Shown here: one piece after another, positions 1 to 7,475 of the stretch
How positions within the stretch are numbered: the stretch's first letter is position 1
Layout: every line of letters begins with the position of its first letter
The notes under the pieces: generated by a model
Databases searched by the model: none
The model's input: the letters and a program-made list of their open reading frames with translations, nothing else
Told to the model about the DNA's origin: nothing
Assembly (NCBI GenBank): GCA_017631875.1
Contig: JAGBSL010000016.1
Span: 1 to 26,087, forward strand
DNA length: 26,087 bases
Direction: 5' to 3'
Origin: Bacteroidales bacterium
Lineage (GTDB): Bacteria; Bacteroidota; Bacteroidia; Bacteroidales; UBA932
Translations under genes and position numbers: made by a program

Positions 1-942
1 CTGTGCATCAAGTTCAGGAGTCCTCTTTGCGCCCATAGAGAGAGGGCAGATGTAGTCGAATACGTCAGGGTACATTCCGGCTGCAGCGATAGTGTGGCCG
101 CCACCCATAGAGAGACCTGCGATAGCTCTGTGTGACTTCTTCGCCACTGTGCGGTAGTTCTTCTCGACAAAAGGAACGATCTCCTCTACGAGACTCCTTA
201 CATAAAGGCTTCTGTTCTCAGGATTTCTCCAGTCATACTCGGTTGTCGGGAGTCCGAAGGTCTGAGCAGCCTGCTGGTTAGGGTTGCCGTTGGGCATGAC
301 CACGATCATAGGCTCTGCGAGTCCCTTTGCGATGAGGTTATCGAGGATCTGAGCTGTACGGCCCATTGAGCACCATGCCTCCTCGTCTCCACCCGCTCCG
401 TGAAGGAGGTAAAGAACCGGGTACTTGGCCTTAGGGTTAGTCTCATATCCATAAGGAGTATAGACTGTAAGTCGGCGATTGATGCCCAGAATCTTGCTGT
501 CATACCAAGGATGGCTTACAGTGCCTCTCTGTTCTGCAGGCTTGTAGTTCTCAGTGCGCTCGCCGTCAACAAGGAGCATGCTGAGATAGCGTGAGCCGTC
601 ACGCTGAACCATCACGTTCTGCGGGTCGTTTACAGATACTCCGTCAGCTACGAAGTTGTAAGTGTAGATTTCCGGGTCAGGGAGAGGGATGGTCACTTCC
701 CATACGTTGTTCTCGCCACGCTTCATGTCGATAGTGTCGCCCCAAGGGTTTGGCATCCATGAGCCGCTGAGTTTTACGACTGTGGCGTAATCTGCTTTAA
801 GTCTGAATGTTACGCTGTCATTCTGTATCTCGGGAGAGATTACGGGTTTCTGTCCCCGGAAAGCGAAGTTTGTGAGTTCCTGGGCGCAGAGAGCACCGGC
901 TGCAAGTAGCAGCGAGGCAAAAATTGAGGTTATTCGTTTCAT
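1..942 (-). CDS. Secreted two-domain carbohydrate esterase (esterase D / CE1-like), C-terminus cut by window edge
   Basis: I translated this by hand from the ATG at 942; 314 codons stay open to the window edge, so the C-terminus (perhaps 60-80 residues) is missing. Residues 1-20 (MKRITSIFASLLLAAGALCA) form a Sec signal peptide. Residues about 25-130 look like the E-set/CBM48-like beta-sandwich that precedes many Bacteroidota esterases (VKLSGSWMPNPWGD). From about 140 an esterase-D alpha/beta-hydrolase domain follows, with the oxyanion strand YLLHGAGGDEEAW near 180 and the nucleophile elbow GLSMGGG around Ser278. The Asp and His of the triad lie partly or wholly outside the window. Relatives hydrolyse feruloyl or acetyl esters on plant polysaccharides, and some are annotated as xylanase Z-like. 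The substrate here is inferred only from the fold. A hairpin separates it from argH upstream, so it is probably its own unit. Confidence 0.85.
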   Translation of the reverse strand, partial: MKRITSIFASLLLAAGALCAQELTNFAFRGQKPVISPEIQNDSVTFRLKADYATVVKLSGSWMPNPWGDTIDMKRGENNVWEVTIPLPDPEIYTYNFVADGVSVNDPQNVMVQRDGSRYLSMLLVDGERTENYKPAEQRGTVSHPWYDSKILGINRRLTVYTPYGYETNPKAKYPVLYLLHGAGGDEEAWCSMGRTAQILDNLIAKGLAEPMIVVMPNGNPNQQAAQTFGLPTTEYDWRNPENRSLYVRSLVEEIVPFVEKNYRTVAKKSHRAIAGLSMGGGHTIAAAGMYPDVFDYICPLSMGAKRTPELDAQ

Positions 943-953
943 AGTTATATAAT

Positions 954-980
954 TTTGGCTGTCCCTTAGAGACAGCCAAA
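954..980 (-). terminator. Hairpin between argH and the esterase gene
   Basis: A perfect 10-bp stem (TTTGGCTGTC pairing with GACAGCCAAA) has a 7-nt loop and lies 7 nt after the argH stop codon. The downstream strand is AT-rich (AATTATATAA) rather than a clean T-run. It may end the arginine operon, or act as a partial terminator or mRNA stabiliser ahead of the esterase. Confidence 0.55.
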
Positions 981-1007
981 GTTAATATTAAAGTGTTAAA
1001 GTTCCAA
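977..1007 (-). promoter_or_regulatory. Candidate Bacteroidota promoter for the esterase gene
   Basis: On the minus strand, TAACTTTG (984-977) matches the TAnnTTTG -7 consensus, with TTG at 1007-1005, a 20-nt spacer. It overlaps the argH stop region. A start about 5 nt downstream would leave a short leader containing the hairpin at 954-980. This is motif matching only. Confidence 0.35.
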
Positions 1008-2331
1008 TGAATTCGGCTGCAGCCTCCATCTTGGTGCGGATCTGTTCTGTGCAGAGGTTGCCGAGGCTGCCGAGTGAAGTGTGATTCAGATCGGCCGGCG
1101 TAAGCTGACCGTTAGTCTTGCCTTCCGCTCCTTGATAACGGAACTTTCCTTCGTTCACCTCGATGCCGACTGATTTGTAGGCGTCTCTGAAAGGCATCCC
1201 TGCCAGTGTACGGCGGTTGACCTCCTCTACGGTAAACAGATAGTCGTATATGGGTGCGTCAAGGATATTCTCGTTGACGATAATGTGCTGGAGCATGTAT
1301 TCTGCCATCTGCAGGCACTTGTGCATAAGTTCCAGAGTAGGGAAGAGGATGTCCTTCAGGAGCTGGAACTCCCTGTGGTATCCGTGCGGCATGTTGCTGC
1401 AGAGCATGCTGATCTGGGTCTCGGTCGCCATGATCCTGTTGCAGTTTCCGCGCATGATCTCCCAGACATCAGGGTTCTTCTTGTGTGGCATTATGCTTGA
1501 GCCGGTAGTGAGTTCGTCCGGGAACCTGATGAATCCGTAATTGGGACTCATGTACATGCAGCAATCTGCGGCGAACTTGTTGAGTGTCAGGGCAATTGCT
1601 CCCATTGCCGACGCTACGGCACGCTCTGACTTACCACGGCTGAGCTGGGCTGCAACCACATTGTAGTCAAGACTTCCGAAGCCAAGCAGGTCAGTGGTCA
1701 TCTGTCTGTCAAGCGGGAATGAGCTTCCATATCCAGCCGCAGAACCGAGAGGGTTCTGGTCGGTTACATTGAACGCTCCGCGGAGCATGTACATGTCATC
1801 AGCAAGAGCTTCTGCATATGCTCCGAACCATAGCCCGAATGAGGAGGGCATGGCTACCTGACCGTGTGTATATCCTGGAAGCAGTGTCTCCTTATGCTTC
1901 TCGCTGAGTGTCTGGAGGGTGTCGAACAGTGTCAGCACTTCGTTCCTCAGCATCAATACCTCGTCTTTAAGGAACAGCTTTACGTCCACCAGTACCTGAT
2001 CGTTGCGTGAGCGTCCGGAATGGATCTTCTTACCGATGTCGCCAAGACGGCGTGTCAGAAGAAGCTCCACCTGTGAGTGGATGTCTTCTACGTCGTCTTC
2101 CAGGATGAATTCTCCCGCCTCGATCTCAGACAGAATCTGCTTTAGTGCTGCGGTCAGTGTCCTGAGTTCTTCCGCTGTCAGCAAACCGATGGATTCCAGC
2201 ATCTTTATGTGGGCCATCGATCCGATAACATCATATTTGGCCAGACGCATGTCAAGTATCCTGTCGTTACCTACTGTAAAATCGTCTACCAAATCAGTCG
2301 CCTGTGTTCCTTTACTCCAAAGTGTACTCAT
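988..2331 (-). CDS. argH: Argininosuccinate lyase
   Basis: This enzyme splits argininosuccinate into arginine and fumarate, the last step of arginine synthesis, in the cytoplasm. The 447 residues are full length for the family. Visible landmarks are the N-terminal DILDMRLAKYDVIGS-like segment, HSGRSRNDQ at about 104-112, GYTHGQ with catalytic-type His156, and the fumarase/aspartase signature SSIMPHKKNPD at 278-288 with the catalytic-loop serine. It is the last gene of the operon, starting 23 nt after the M20 deacylase stop codon, and is followed by a hairpin. No defects are seen. Confidence 0.97.
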   Translation of the reverse strand: MSTLWSKGTQATDLVDDFTVGNDRILDMRLAKYDVIGSMAHIKMLESIGLLTAEELRTLTAALKQILSEIEAGEFILEDDVEDIHSQVELLLTRRLGDIGKKIHSGRSRNDQVLVDVKLFLKDEVLMLRNEVLTLFDTLQTLSEKHKETLLPGYTHGQVAMPSSFGLWFGAYAEALADDMYMLRGAFNVTDQNPLGSAAGYGSSFPLDRQMTTDLLGFGSLDYNVVAAQLSRGKSERAVASAMGAIALTLNKFAADCCMYMSPNYGFIRFPDELTTGSSIMPHKKNPDVWEIMRGNCNRIMATETQISMLCSNMPHGYHREFQLLKDILFPTLELMHKCLQMAEYMLQHIIVNENILDAPIYDYLFTVEEVNRRTLAGMPFRDAYKSVGIEVNEGKFRYQGAEGKTNGQLTPADLNHTSLGSLGNLCTEQIRTKMEAAAEFIGTLTL

Positions 2332-2342
2332 ATCTGTTCCTA

Positions 2343-2393
2343 TCTGTCATCTTTTTACTTCATTCTGTCATCTCGAGCGAAGTCGAGAGATCT
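2343..2393. repeat. Short palindromic repeat forming the 3' end of the deacylase gene
   Basis: TCTCGA-gcgaag-TCGAGA (2371-2388) is a 6-bp inverted repeat inside a block (2364-2393) that encodes the tail RSLDFARDD of the deacylase. A 10-bp word, TCTGTCATCT, occurs at 2343-2352 and again at 2364-2373. From memory, peptides such as SLDFARDD and CHLERSRE recur at protein ends and in spurious ORFs across Bacteroidota because a dispersed palindromic repeat encodes them. That is recollection, not a search. Confidence 0.6.
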
Positions 2394-3551
2394 AATGAAT
2401 TTAATATATGTTTCTATTCCTTCTTTCAGTTCTTCTACGGTCACGTACTCGTCCTTCCGGTGTGATCGGTTGGAGTCTCCGGGACCCATCTTGATTGCAT
2501 CGCATGTGATTCTCATCCAGTCGGAAGTGGTTGCTGATGAGAATGTTTCTATGCCCATGTCCTCAGCTGTTTTCTGTAGTGGGGAGTCTTCATGTGTCGC
2601 GCTTGACCTGTTTGCCAGATTCCTTGGCTTGAGTTCGCTTTCGCATATTTTCTGAAGCTCGTAAAGGATCTCCTCGTTGCTGTACTGTTCGGTCGGGCGT
2701 ATGTCAATGACAAAGTCGCATCGGTCCGGAATGACGTTGTGGGCGCTTCCGGCATTGATTTGGGTTACATTGAGGTTGACTTTGCCCATCTTTGGGGACA
2801 CTTTCTCAAATTCATGTTTGCGCAGTCTTTCAATGTCCTCTAGTGCAATGTAAAGTGCATTTTTGCCTTCGTTCCTGGCTGCGTGACCGCTTATTCCATG
2901 CGCTGTCGCGTCTATGACAAGAAGTCCTCTTTCAGATGTGGCTGCCTTCATTCCTGTCGGCTCTCCGATGATGGCGTAATCAATCCGATTGAGTCGCTTG
3001 TCCCATAAACCTGTCATTCCGCCTTTGCCGGATCTCTCCTCTTCGCATGTAAGTACCAATGTCAGATTTGTAGCAGTGGTGCAGGTGTTAAAAACAACCC
3101 CTCCCACTCCTTCGGAGCGGGTCCCTCCCCCTGCGGCCAGGGGGGTAGCACGGTTTTTAACACCTGCACCACTGCTTATGGTCTCACAGAAGAATCTGTA
3201 AGCAGCAATCATAGAGACGACAGAAGCTCCGTCGTCATTGCTGCCAAGGCCCTGGATCATATCAGTCGGGCAATTCTCCGGTTTATATGGGTCGAAGGTA
3301 TATCCTTCACATGGATCCACCGTGTCAATATGAGCGCAAAGCATCAAAGTCGGCTTGGATGGGTCAACAATATGCTCTGCAATGATATTGTTCCCGACCC
3401 TCTCATGCTCCACACCCTTCGCTGTGAGCCAATTGCTGATATGACTGCACACGGCATCCTCGTGAAACGACGGCGACGGAATCGCCACCATCTCTCTCAG
3501 CAGTTCAACCGCCTCAGCAGTCAGTTTCTCTATGTTTTTGCTGTCAGTCAT
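2355..3551 (-). CDS. argE: M20-family N-acyl-ornithine/citrulline deacylase (ArgE-type) carrying an in-frame palindromic insertion
   Basis: This is a zinc-type M20 amidohydrolase. From its place in the operon it should remove the acyl group from N-acyl-citrulline (succinyl or acetyl) to give citrulline. Conserved parts are AHIDTVDP (metal His74 and Asp76), GSNDDGA around 104-109, CEEE at 169-172 (general base and metal Glu), GEPT at 197-200, GHAARNEG in the lid domain, and KMGPGDSNRSH with the last metal His364. Residues 126-160 are encoded exactly by a 105-bp inverted-repeat element that interrupts the conserved strand before CEEE. Without them the text reads CETI-TNLTLVLTCEEE, as in relatives I remember. 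The last 11 residues (SLDFARDDRMK) come from a second palindromic repeat. All metal ligands remain, so the enzyme could be active. It starts one base after the argB stop. The exact acyl substrate is inferred. Confidence 0.88.
   Translation of the reverse strand: MTDSKNIEKLTAEAVELLREMVAIPSPSFHEDAVCSHISNWLTAKGVEHERVGNNIIAEHIVDPSKPTLMLCAHIDTVDPCEGYTFDPYKPENCPTDMIQGLGSNDDGASVVSMIAAYRFFCETISSGAGVKNRATPLAAGGGTRSEGVGGVVFNTCTTATNLTLVLTCEEERSGKGGMTGLWDKRLNRIDYAIIGEPTGMKAATSERGLLVIDATAHGISGHAARNEGKNALYIALEDIERLRKHEFEKVSPKMGKVNLNVTQINAGSAHNVIPDRCDFVIDIRPTEQYSNEEILYELQKICESELKPRNLANRSSATHEDSPLQKTAEDMGIETFSSATTSDWMRITCDAIKMGPGDSNRSHRKDEYVTVEELKEGIETYIKFIRSLDFARDDRMK
3072..3176. repeat. 105-bp palindromic (MITE-like) element inserted in frame in the deacylase gene
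   Basis: The two ends, 3072-3095 and 3153-3176, are perfect 24-bp inverted repeats of each other (outer part AGCAGTGGTGCAGG, inner part ending in GTTAAAAAC). The interior holds two further hairpins: CCCACTCC-ttc-GGAGCGGG and CCCCCTG-cggc-CAGGGGG. Length 105 is a multiple of three, and the minus-strand ends coincide with codon boundaries (codons 126-160), so the reading frame is kept with no stop. There is no transposase and no clean target-site duplication. Its interior is G/C-run-rich, unlike the flanking gene. This resembles protein-coding palindromic elements described in Rickettsia, by form only. Confidence 0.88.
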
Positions 3552-3552
3552 A

Positions 3553-4416
3553 TTATATCAATGTTGTTCCGATCGGTTTAAGCAGGTTGCAGGCATGCTT
3601 GATGAGCACTTTGCCCACACCGCTGTCTATAGCTTTGAATGCGTTCGCCAGTTTCGGAATCATTCCGTCCGCCACCCTTCCTTCTGCCTTCAGTCCCTCG
3701 AATCTTTTGCGGTCCATTTCCGGAATTACACTGCTGTCGTCATCCTTGTCATACAGCACTCCATCCTTCTCAAAACAATATATGAGTTCGGTCTCATGTG
3801 TCAGTCTTCCGTCATCACTGCAATGCGTGCATTCCTCGCACCTGCAGCAGACTTCTCTCGGCGATCTGTATCTGTAGCCCGCCATAGCTACGGCTATTGA
3901 TGATGCTATCGTGTCGGCATTGGTGTTCAGCAGGTTGCCTTCTCCGTCATGATTGATTGCGTTGAATACCGGCACTATGCCTTTTTCAAGCAGCGAATAT
4001 ATGAACTTTGCATTCACGCTTTCCGGAGTGACATCTCCGACATATCCGTAGTCTACGCTTTCGCCGAGGCTCTCCACATGCACCGGAGCCCTTTTCGCTG
4101 CCTTGATCGCATTGCCGTCCGCTCCACTGAGCCCTATGGCATTGCACCCCTCTGCCTGAAGAAGTGCCGTGATGTGCTTGCTGCACCATCCGGCATACAC
4201 CATAGTGACGACCTTCAGGGTCTCCTCATCCGTCACCCTTCTGCCTTCGATCATCTGCGGCACCCTCCCCATTGCCTTCTGCATCTGGCTTGCCATCACT
4301 CCGCCGCCATGCACCAGCACCTTCATGCCCGGCATAGCCGCAAAATCCTTGACAAACTCCCTCAGCAGCTCGGGATTGTCCACAATATTTCCTCCTATCT
4401 TAACAACTTTGATCAT
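3553..4416 (-). CDS. argB: N-acetylglutamate/N-succinylglutamate kinase with a cysteine-rich insertion
   Basis: This amino-acid-kinase-fold enzyme phosphorylates the gamma-carboxyl of N-acyl-glutamate. It has 287 residues, slightly long for the family (about 255-265 in Bacteroides as I recall). Conserved parts are VVKIGGN at 4-10, LVHGGG at 34-39, EGRRVTDEETLKVV at 57-70, LSGADGNAI, NTNADTIASSIA at 164-174, YCFEKDGVLYD and GMIPKL. Between AMA and ETELIYCFEK it carries about 28 extra residues (180-207) containing C190, C191, C193, C196, H198 and C199, a CxCxxCxxC pattern that could bind a metal. Its ATG overlaps the argF' stop (ATGA), and the deacylase follows after 1 nt. In Bacteroidota with an N-succinyl pathway the substrate is probably N-succinylglutamate, by inference from ArgF'. 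Confidence 0.95.
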   Translation of the reverse strand: MIKVVKIGGNIVDNPELLREFVKDFAAMPGMKVLVHGGGVMASQMQKAMGRVPQMIEGRRVTDEETLKVVTMVYAGWCSKHITALLQAEGCNAIGLSGADGNAIKAAKRAPVHVESLGESVDYGYVGDVTPESVNAKFIYSLLEKGIVPVFNAINHDGEGNLLNTNADTIASSIAVAMAGYRYRSPREVCCRCEECTHCSDDGRLTHETELIYCFEKDGVLYDKDDDSSVIPEMDRKRFEGLKAEGRVADGMIPKLANAFKAIDSGVGKVLIKHACNLLKPIGTTLI

Positions 4417-5366
4417 AGCCCTAATAAAATTTCCTTCAGGATGGTCTGGGCGGAGACGACGCGGTTGGCGGCTTGCGGGATGACCAAAGACTGAGGACTT
4501 TCGATTACCTCGTCGGTCACGATCATGTTGCGGCGTACAGGGAGGCAGTGCATGAAGAAGGCGTTGTTGGTCAGGGCCATCTTTTCAGCGTCTACCGTCC
4601 AGTCGCGGTCGGTGCAGAGGACCTTGCCATAGTTGTCTCCTGCGTATGCCGACCAGTTTTTGGCGTATATGAAGTCTGCTCCTTCAAATGCCTTGCGCTG
4701 GTCATATTCTACCTTGGCGCGGCCTACGAACTCCGGTGCGAGTTCATATCCCTCGGGATGGGTAATTACGAACTCGTAGTCTGTCATGTTGATGCCCTCG
4801 GCAAATGAGTTAGGAACAGCCTGCGGGAGTGCCTTAGGGTGTGGAGCCCATGTAAGGACGATCTTCGGCTTCGCAGTCTTTTTATGTTCCTCGATGGTGA
4901 GAAGATCTGCGAGAGTCTGGAGCGGATGTCTTGTGGCTGCTTCCATGCTGAAGACAGGCTTGCCGGAATACTTTATGAACTGATTGATGATCACTTCGTT
5001 ATAATCTTTGTCTCTGTCTTCCAGGCCAGCAAATGCGCGTACTCCGATCACGTCGCAGTAGCTGCCCATTACAGGGATTGCCTCAAGCAGGTGTTCAGGC
5101 TTGTCGCCGTCCATGATTACTCCGTGTTCGGTCTCAAGTTTCCATGCTCCCTGGTTCACGTCGAGTACGATTACGTTCATTCCGAGGTTCAGTGCAGCCT
5201 TCTGGGTACTGAGACGTGTACGGAGACTCGAGTTGAAGAATATCATCAGAAGTGTCTTGTTCTTTCCAAGCTCCTGGTCAGCAAACGGATTTGCCTTTAC
5301 ATATTTTGCTTCCTCGATTGTCTTGCCGAGGTCTTGAAGTTGTGTTATAGATGTGAAATGTCTCAT
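4413..5366 (-). CDS. argF': N-succinyl-L-ornithine carbamoyltransferase
   Basis: This enzyme transfers a carbamoyl group from carbamoyl phosphate to the acylated ornithine. The sequence closely matches the Bacteroides fragilis enzyme as I remember it (FFNSSLRTRLSTQKAALNL, MDGDKPEHLLEAIPVM, FSMEAATRHPLQ, FMHCLPVRRNMIVTD). I chose the ATG at 5366, giving 317 residues, over the one at 5384: it overlaps the argD stop as ATGA, starts MRHFTS like the known MKKFTC, and puts the DGDKP proline at position 90. That proline is the published discriminator for succinylated over acetylated ornithine (acetyl enzymes have Glu there). STRT-type carbamoyl-phosphate binding appears as SSLRTR, and HCLP is present. 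Translation is probably coupled to argD and argB. Confidence 0.95.
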   Translation of the reverse strand: MRHFTSITQLQDLGKTIEEAKYVKANPFADQELGKNKTLLMIFFNSSLRTRLSTQKAALNLGMNVIVLDVNQGAWKLETEHGVIMDGDKPEHLLEAIPVMGSYCDVIGVRAFAGLEDRDKDYNEVIINQFIKYSGKPVFSMEAATRHPLQTLADLLTIEEHKKTAKPKIVLTWAPHPKALPQAVPNSFAEGINMTDYEFVITHPEGYELAPEFVGRAKVEYDQRKAFEGADFIYAKNWSAYAGDNYGKVLCTDRDWTVDAEKMALTNNAFFMHCLPVRRNMIVTDEVIESPQSLVIPQAANRVVSAQTILKEILLGL

Positions 5367-6487
5367 AATGTCAGTTCCTTCCAAGCTTTTACAAATGATT
5401 CGGCTGTCTCTAGAGAGATTGTCAGCGAAGGGAGGAGGCGGATTACGCCTGCTCCGGCTGCTCCTGTGAAGAAGTGCTTCTCAAACAGCAGCCTGTTGCG
5501 CAGTCCGACATATTCCTCTTTGAGTTCAAGACCGATCATCAGTCCCTTGCCTCTGTATTCCTTTACTGCCTTGTCGTCCTTGAAAGCCTGCTCGAAATAC
5601 TCTCCTATCCTGGCAGCGTTCTCGATAAGGTTTTCATTCTCGATGATATCAAGGACTGCCAGCGCTGCAGTACAAGCGAGGTGGTTGCCTCCGAATGTGG
5701 TGCCCAGCATGCCGTGAACCGGCTTGATCGAAGGGCTGATCAGCACGCCGCCGATAGGGAAGCCGTTGGCCATGCCTTTGGCCATGGTTATGATGTCTGC
5801 ACTTACTCCATGGTGCTGGTGTGCGAAGAATTTGCCTGTTCTTCCATAACCGGACTGGATCTCATCCAGAATCAACAGGCAGCCATATTTGTCGCAAAGT
5901 GTGCGGAGGCCGTTGAGGAAATCGCAAGTCGGCTCGTAGATGCCGGCCACTCCCTGGATGCCTTCGATGATGACGGCGGCAAAGCCGCCTTTAGAAAGCT
6001 CATTGTCTACCGCCTCAAGGTCATTGAGCGGAACAAATACAATGTTTGCAGTCTCGTTGAACGGAGCCTGGATCTTCGGATTGTCAGTCGCAGCGACTGC
6101 GCCTGATGTCCTGCCATGGAATGCCTTCTTGAATGCAAGCACCTTTGGCTTGCCGGTGTGGAATGATGCTACCTTGAGAGCGTTCTCATTGGCTTCGGCT
6201 CCGCTGTTGCAGAGAAAGAGGGCGTAGTCATCATATCCGCAGACCTTGCCAAGACGGGCAGCGAGATCCTTCTGGAGCTGATTCTGCACGGCATTGGAAT
6301 AAAATCCAAGATTGCCGAGCTGCTCGGAAAGCTTCTTTACGTAATGTGGGTGGCAATGGCCTACAGAGATTACGGCATGACCGCCGTAAAGGTCGGTATA
6401 GACCTCTCCGTTCTTATCCCAGAGTGTTGTGTCCAAGCCTTTTACGGGCTCGATATCCCATAGTGGGTATACGTCGAATAGATTCAT
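5363..6487 (-). CDS. argD: N-acyl-ornithine aminotransferase (PLP, class III)
   Basis: This enzyme converts N-acyl-glutamate semialdehyde to N-acyl-ornithine using glutamate as amino donor. At 374 residues it is of usual length. Class III aminotransferase landmarks are LYGGHAVISVGHCHPHYV, the cofactor phosphate loop NSGAEANENALKVA at 94-107, FHGRT, LLILDEIQSGYGRTGKF at 204-220, and the Schiff-base lysine in MAKGMANGFPIGG (Lys237). It lies between argC (10-nt gap upstream) and argF' (4-nt overlap). Given ArgF', the substrate is likely N-succinyl-glutamate semialdehyde, but the sequence does not decide between the acyl groups. Confidence 0.95.
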   Translation of the reverse strand: MNLFDVYPLWDIEPVKGLDTTLWDKNGEVYTDLYGGHAVISVGHCHPHYVKKLSEQLGNLGFYSNAVQNQLQKDLAARLGKVCGYDDYALFLCNSGAEANENALKVASFHTGKPKVLAFKKAFHGRTSGAVAATDNPKIQAPFNETANIVFVPLNDLEAVDNELSKGGFAAVIIEGIQGVAGIYEPTCDFLNGLRTLCDKYGCLLILDEIQSGYGRTGKFFAHQHHGVSADIITMAKGMANGFPIGGVLISPSIKPVHGMLGTTFGGNHLACTAALAVLDIIENENLIENAARIGEYFEQAFKDDKAVKEYRGKGLMIGLELKEEYVGLRNRLLFEKHFFTGAAGAGVIRLLPSLTISLETAESFVKAWKELTL

Positions 6488-6497
6488 GATCTTAAAA

Positions 6498-7475
6498 TTA
6501 AAATGCAGATGGCTTCAGGCGCAGTCCTGTGTCTTCCGGAAGGCCGAACATCAGGTTCATGTTCTGGACTGCCTGCCCTGCCGCACCCTTAACCAGATTG
6601 TCGATCGCTGATGCGATGTGTACATAACCGTCATGCAGTTCCACATGCACCAGCCCCTTGTTGGTGTTGACTACCTCCTTCATGGAAATGCCTTCCTTCG
6701 AGTGGAATACGAAAGGCGATGATGCATAATAATCCTCATATAGCTTCTGGTACTCCTCAAGGCTCATGCCCTCGGCCGCGCGAGTGTAAACGCTGGCGAA
6801 GATGCCCCTTGCGAAGTCGCCTCTGAGCGGAACAAAGTTTACTGTGCACTCCTTGCCGCCGACCCTGTGCAGGTTCTGCTTTATCTCTGCCAGGTGCTGG
6901 TGCGAGAACAGTTTGTATATCGAGATGTTGTCGTTACGATAGCTGAAATGGGTGGTCTCACCTGGCTTCTTTCCCGCACCGGTCGATCCTGTGATCGCTG
7001 TCACGTGGACCTCGTCGTTTATAAGACCTGCTGCTGCCAATGGAAGCAGCGCAAGCTGGATTGCAGTAGCGAAGCATCCCGGATTGGCGATATCATGAGC
7101 CTCACGTACCTGTTCCCGGGCGCTCTCGCAAAGACCGTACACGAAATGCCTTCCGGCATAATCTCCATCGAGTCTGAAATCATTTCCGAGGTCAATGATC
7201 CTGCACGATGGCTTAAGCTCGTGTGTGTCGACGAATTGTCTTGATATGCCATGTCCGAGGCAGAGGAATACCACGTCAGGGTCATTCAGCTCTGTGCCGA
7301 AACACAGGTCAGTCTCGCCTATGAGGTCGCGGTGCACCTCCCAGACAGATGTGCTTTCGGATGATGTGGTTGTCGCAGCGACAATCTCCACCGAAGGGTG
7401 ATTGAGGAGAATCCTGAACAGTTCTCCTCCTGTATAACCTGTCCCGCCTGCTATGGCTACGCGTATCTTACTCAT
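6498..7475 (-). CDS. argC: N-acyl-gamma-glutamyl-phosphate reductase
   Basis: This NADPH-dependent enzyme reduces the acyl-glutamyl phosphate made by ArgB to the semialdehyde. Its 325 residues match the shorter ArgC class. The Rossmann motif VAIAGGTGYTGGELFR sits at 6-21, the catalytic cysteine lies in NPGCFATAIQLALLPL (Cys134), and further typical segments are ITGSTGAGKKPGETTHFSYR and FVPLRGDFARGIF. Its start overlaps the end of argG by 8 bp, and argD begins 10 nt after its stop. No irregularities are seen. Confidence 0.96.
   Translation of the reverse strand: MSKIRVAIAGGTGYTGGELFRILLNHPSVEIVAATTTSSESTSVWEVHRDLIGETDLCFGTELNDPDVVFLCLGHGISRQFVDTHELKPSCRIIDLGNDFRLDGDYAGRHFVYGLCESAREQVREAHDIANPGCFATAIQLALLPLAAAGLINDEVHVTAITGSTGAGKKPGETTHFSYRNDNISIYKLFSHQHLAEIKQNLHRVGGKECTVNFVPLRGDFARGIFASVYTRAAEGMSLEEYQKLYEDYYASSPFVFHSKEGISMKEVVNTNKGLVHVELHDGYVHIASAIDNLVKGAAGQAVQNMNLMFGLPEDTGLRLKPSAF

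Noticed and set aside
2003..2655. Plus-strand reading frames opposite argH and the deacylase end, containing CHLERSREI
   Set aside because: They are opposite-strand shadows of strongly conserved genes; the CHLERSREI string is the palindromic repeat read in another frame.
3072..3176. Reading the element as a frameshifted or dead gene
   Set aside because: Frame is preserved, there are no stops, and all active-site ligands remain downstream.
2989..3201. Plus-strand frame across the palindromic element as a possible transposase remnant
   Set aside because: It has no transposase motifs, and the sequence is explained by the inverted repeat within the deacylase.
5367..5384. ATG at 5384 as start of the carbamoyltransferase
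   Set aside because: The ATG at 5366 overlaps the argD stop, aligns with the known enzyme start and puts the specificity proline at 90.
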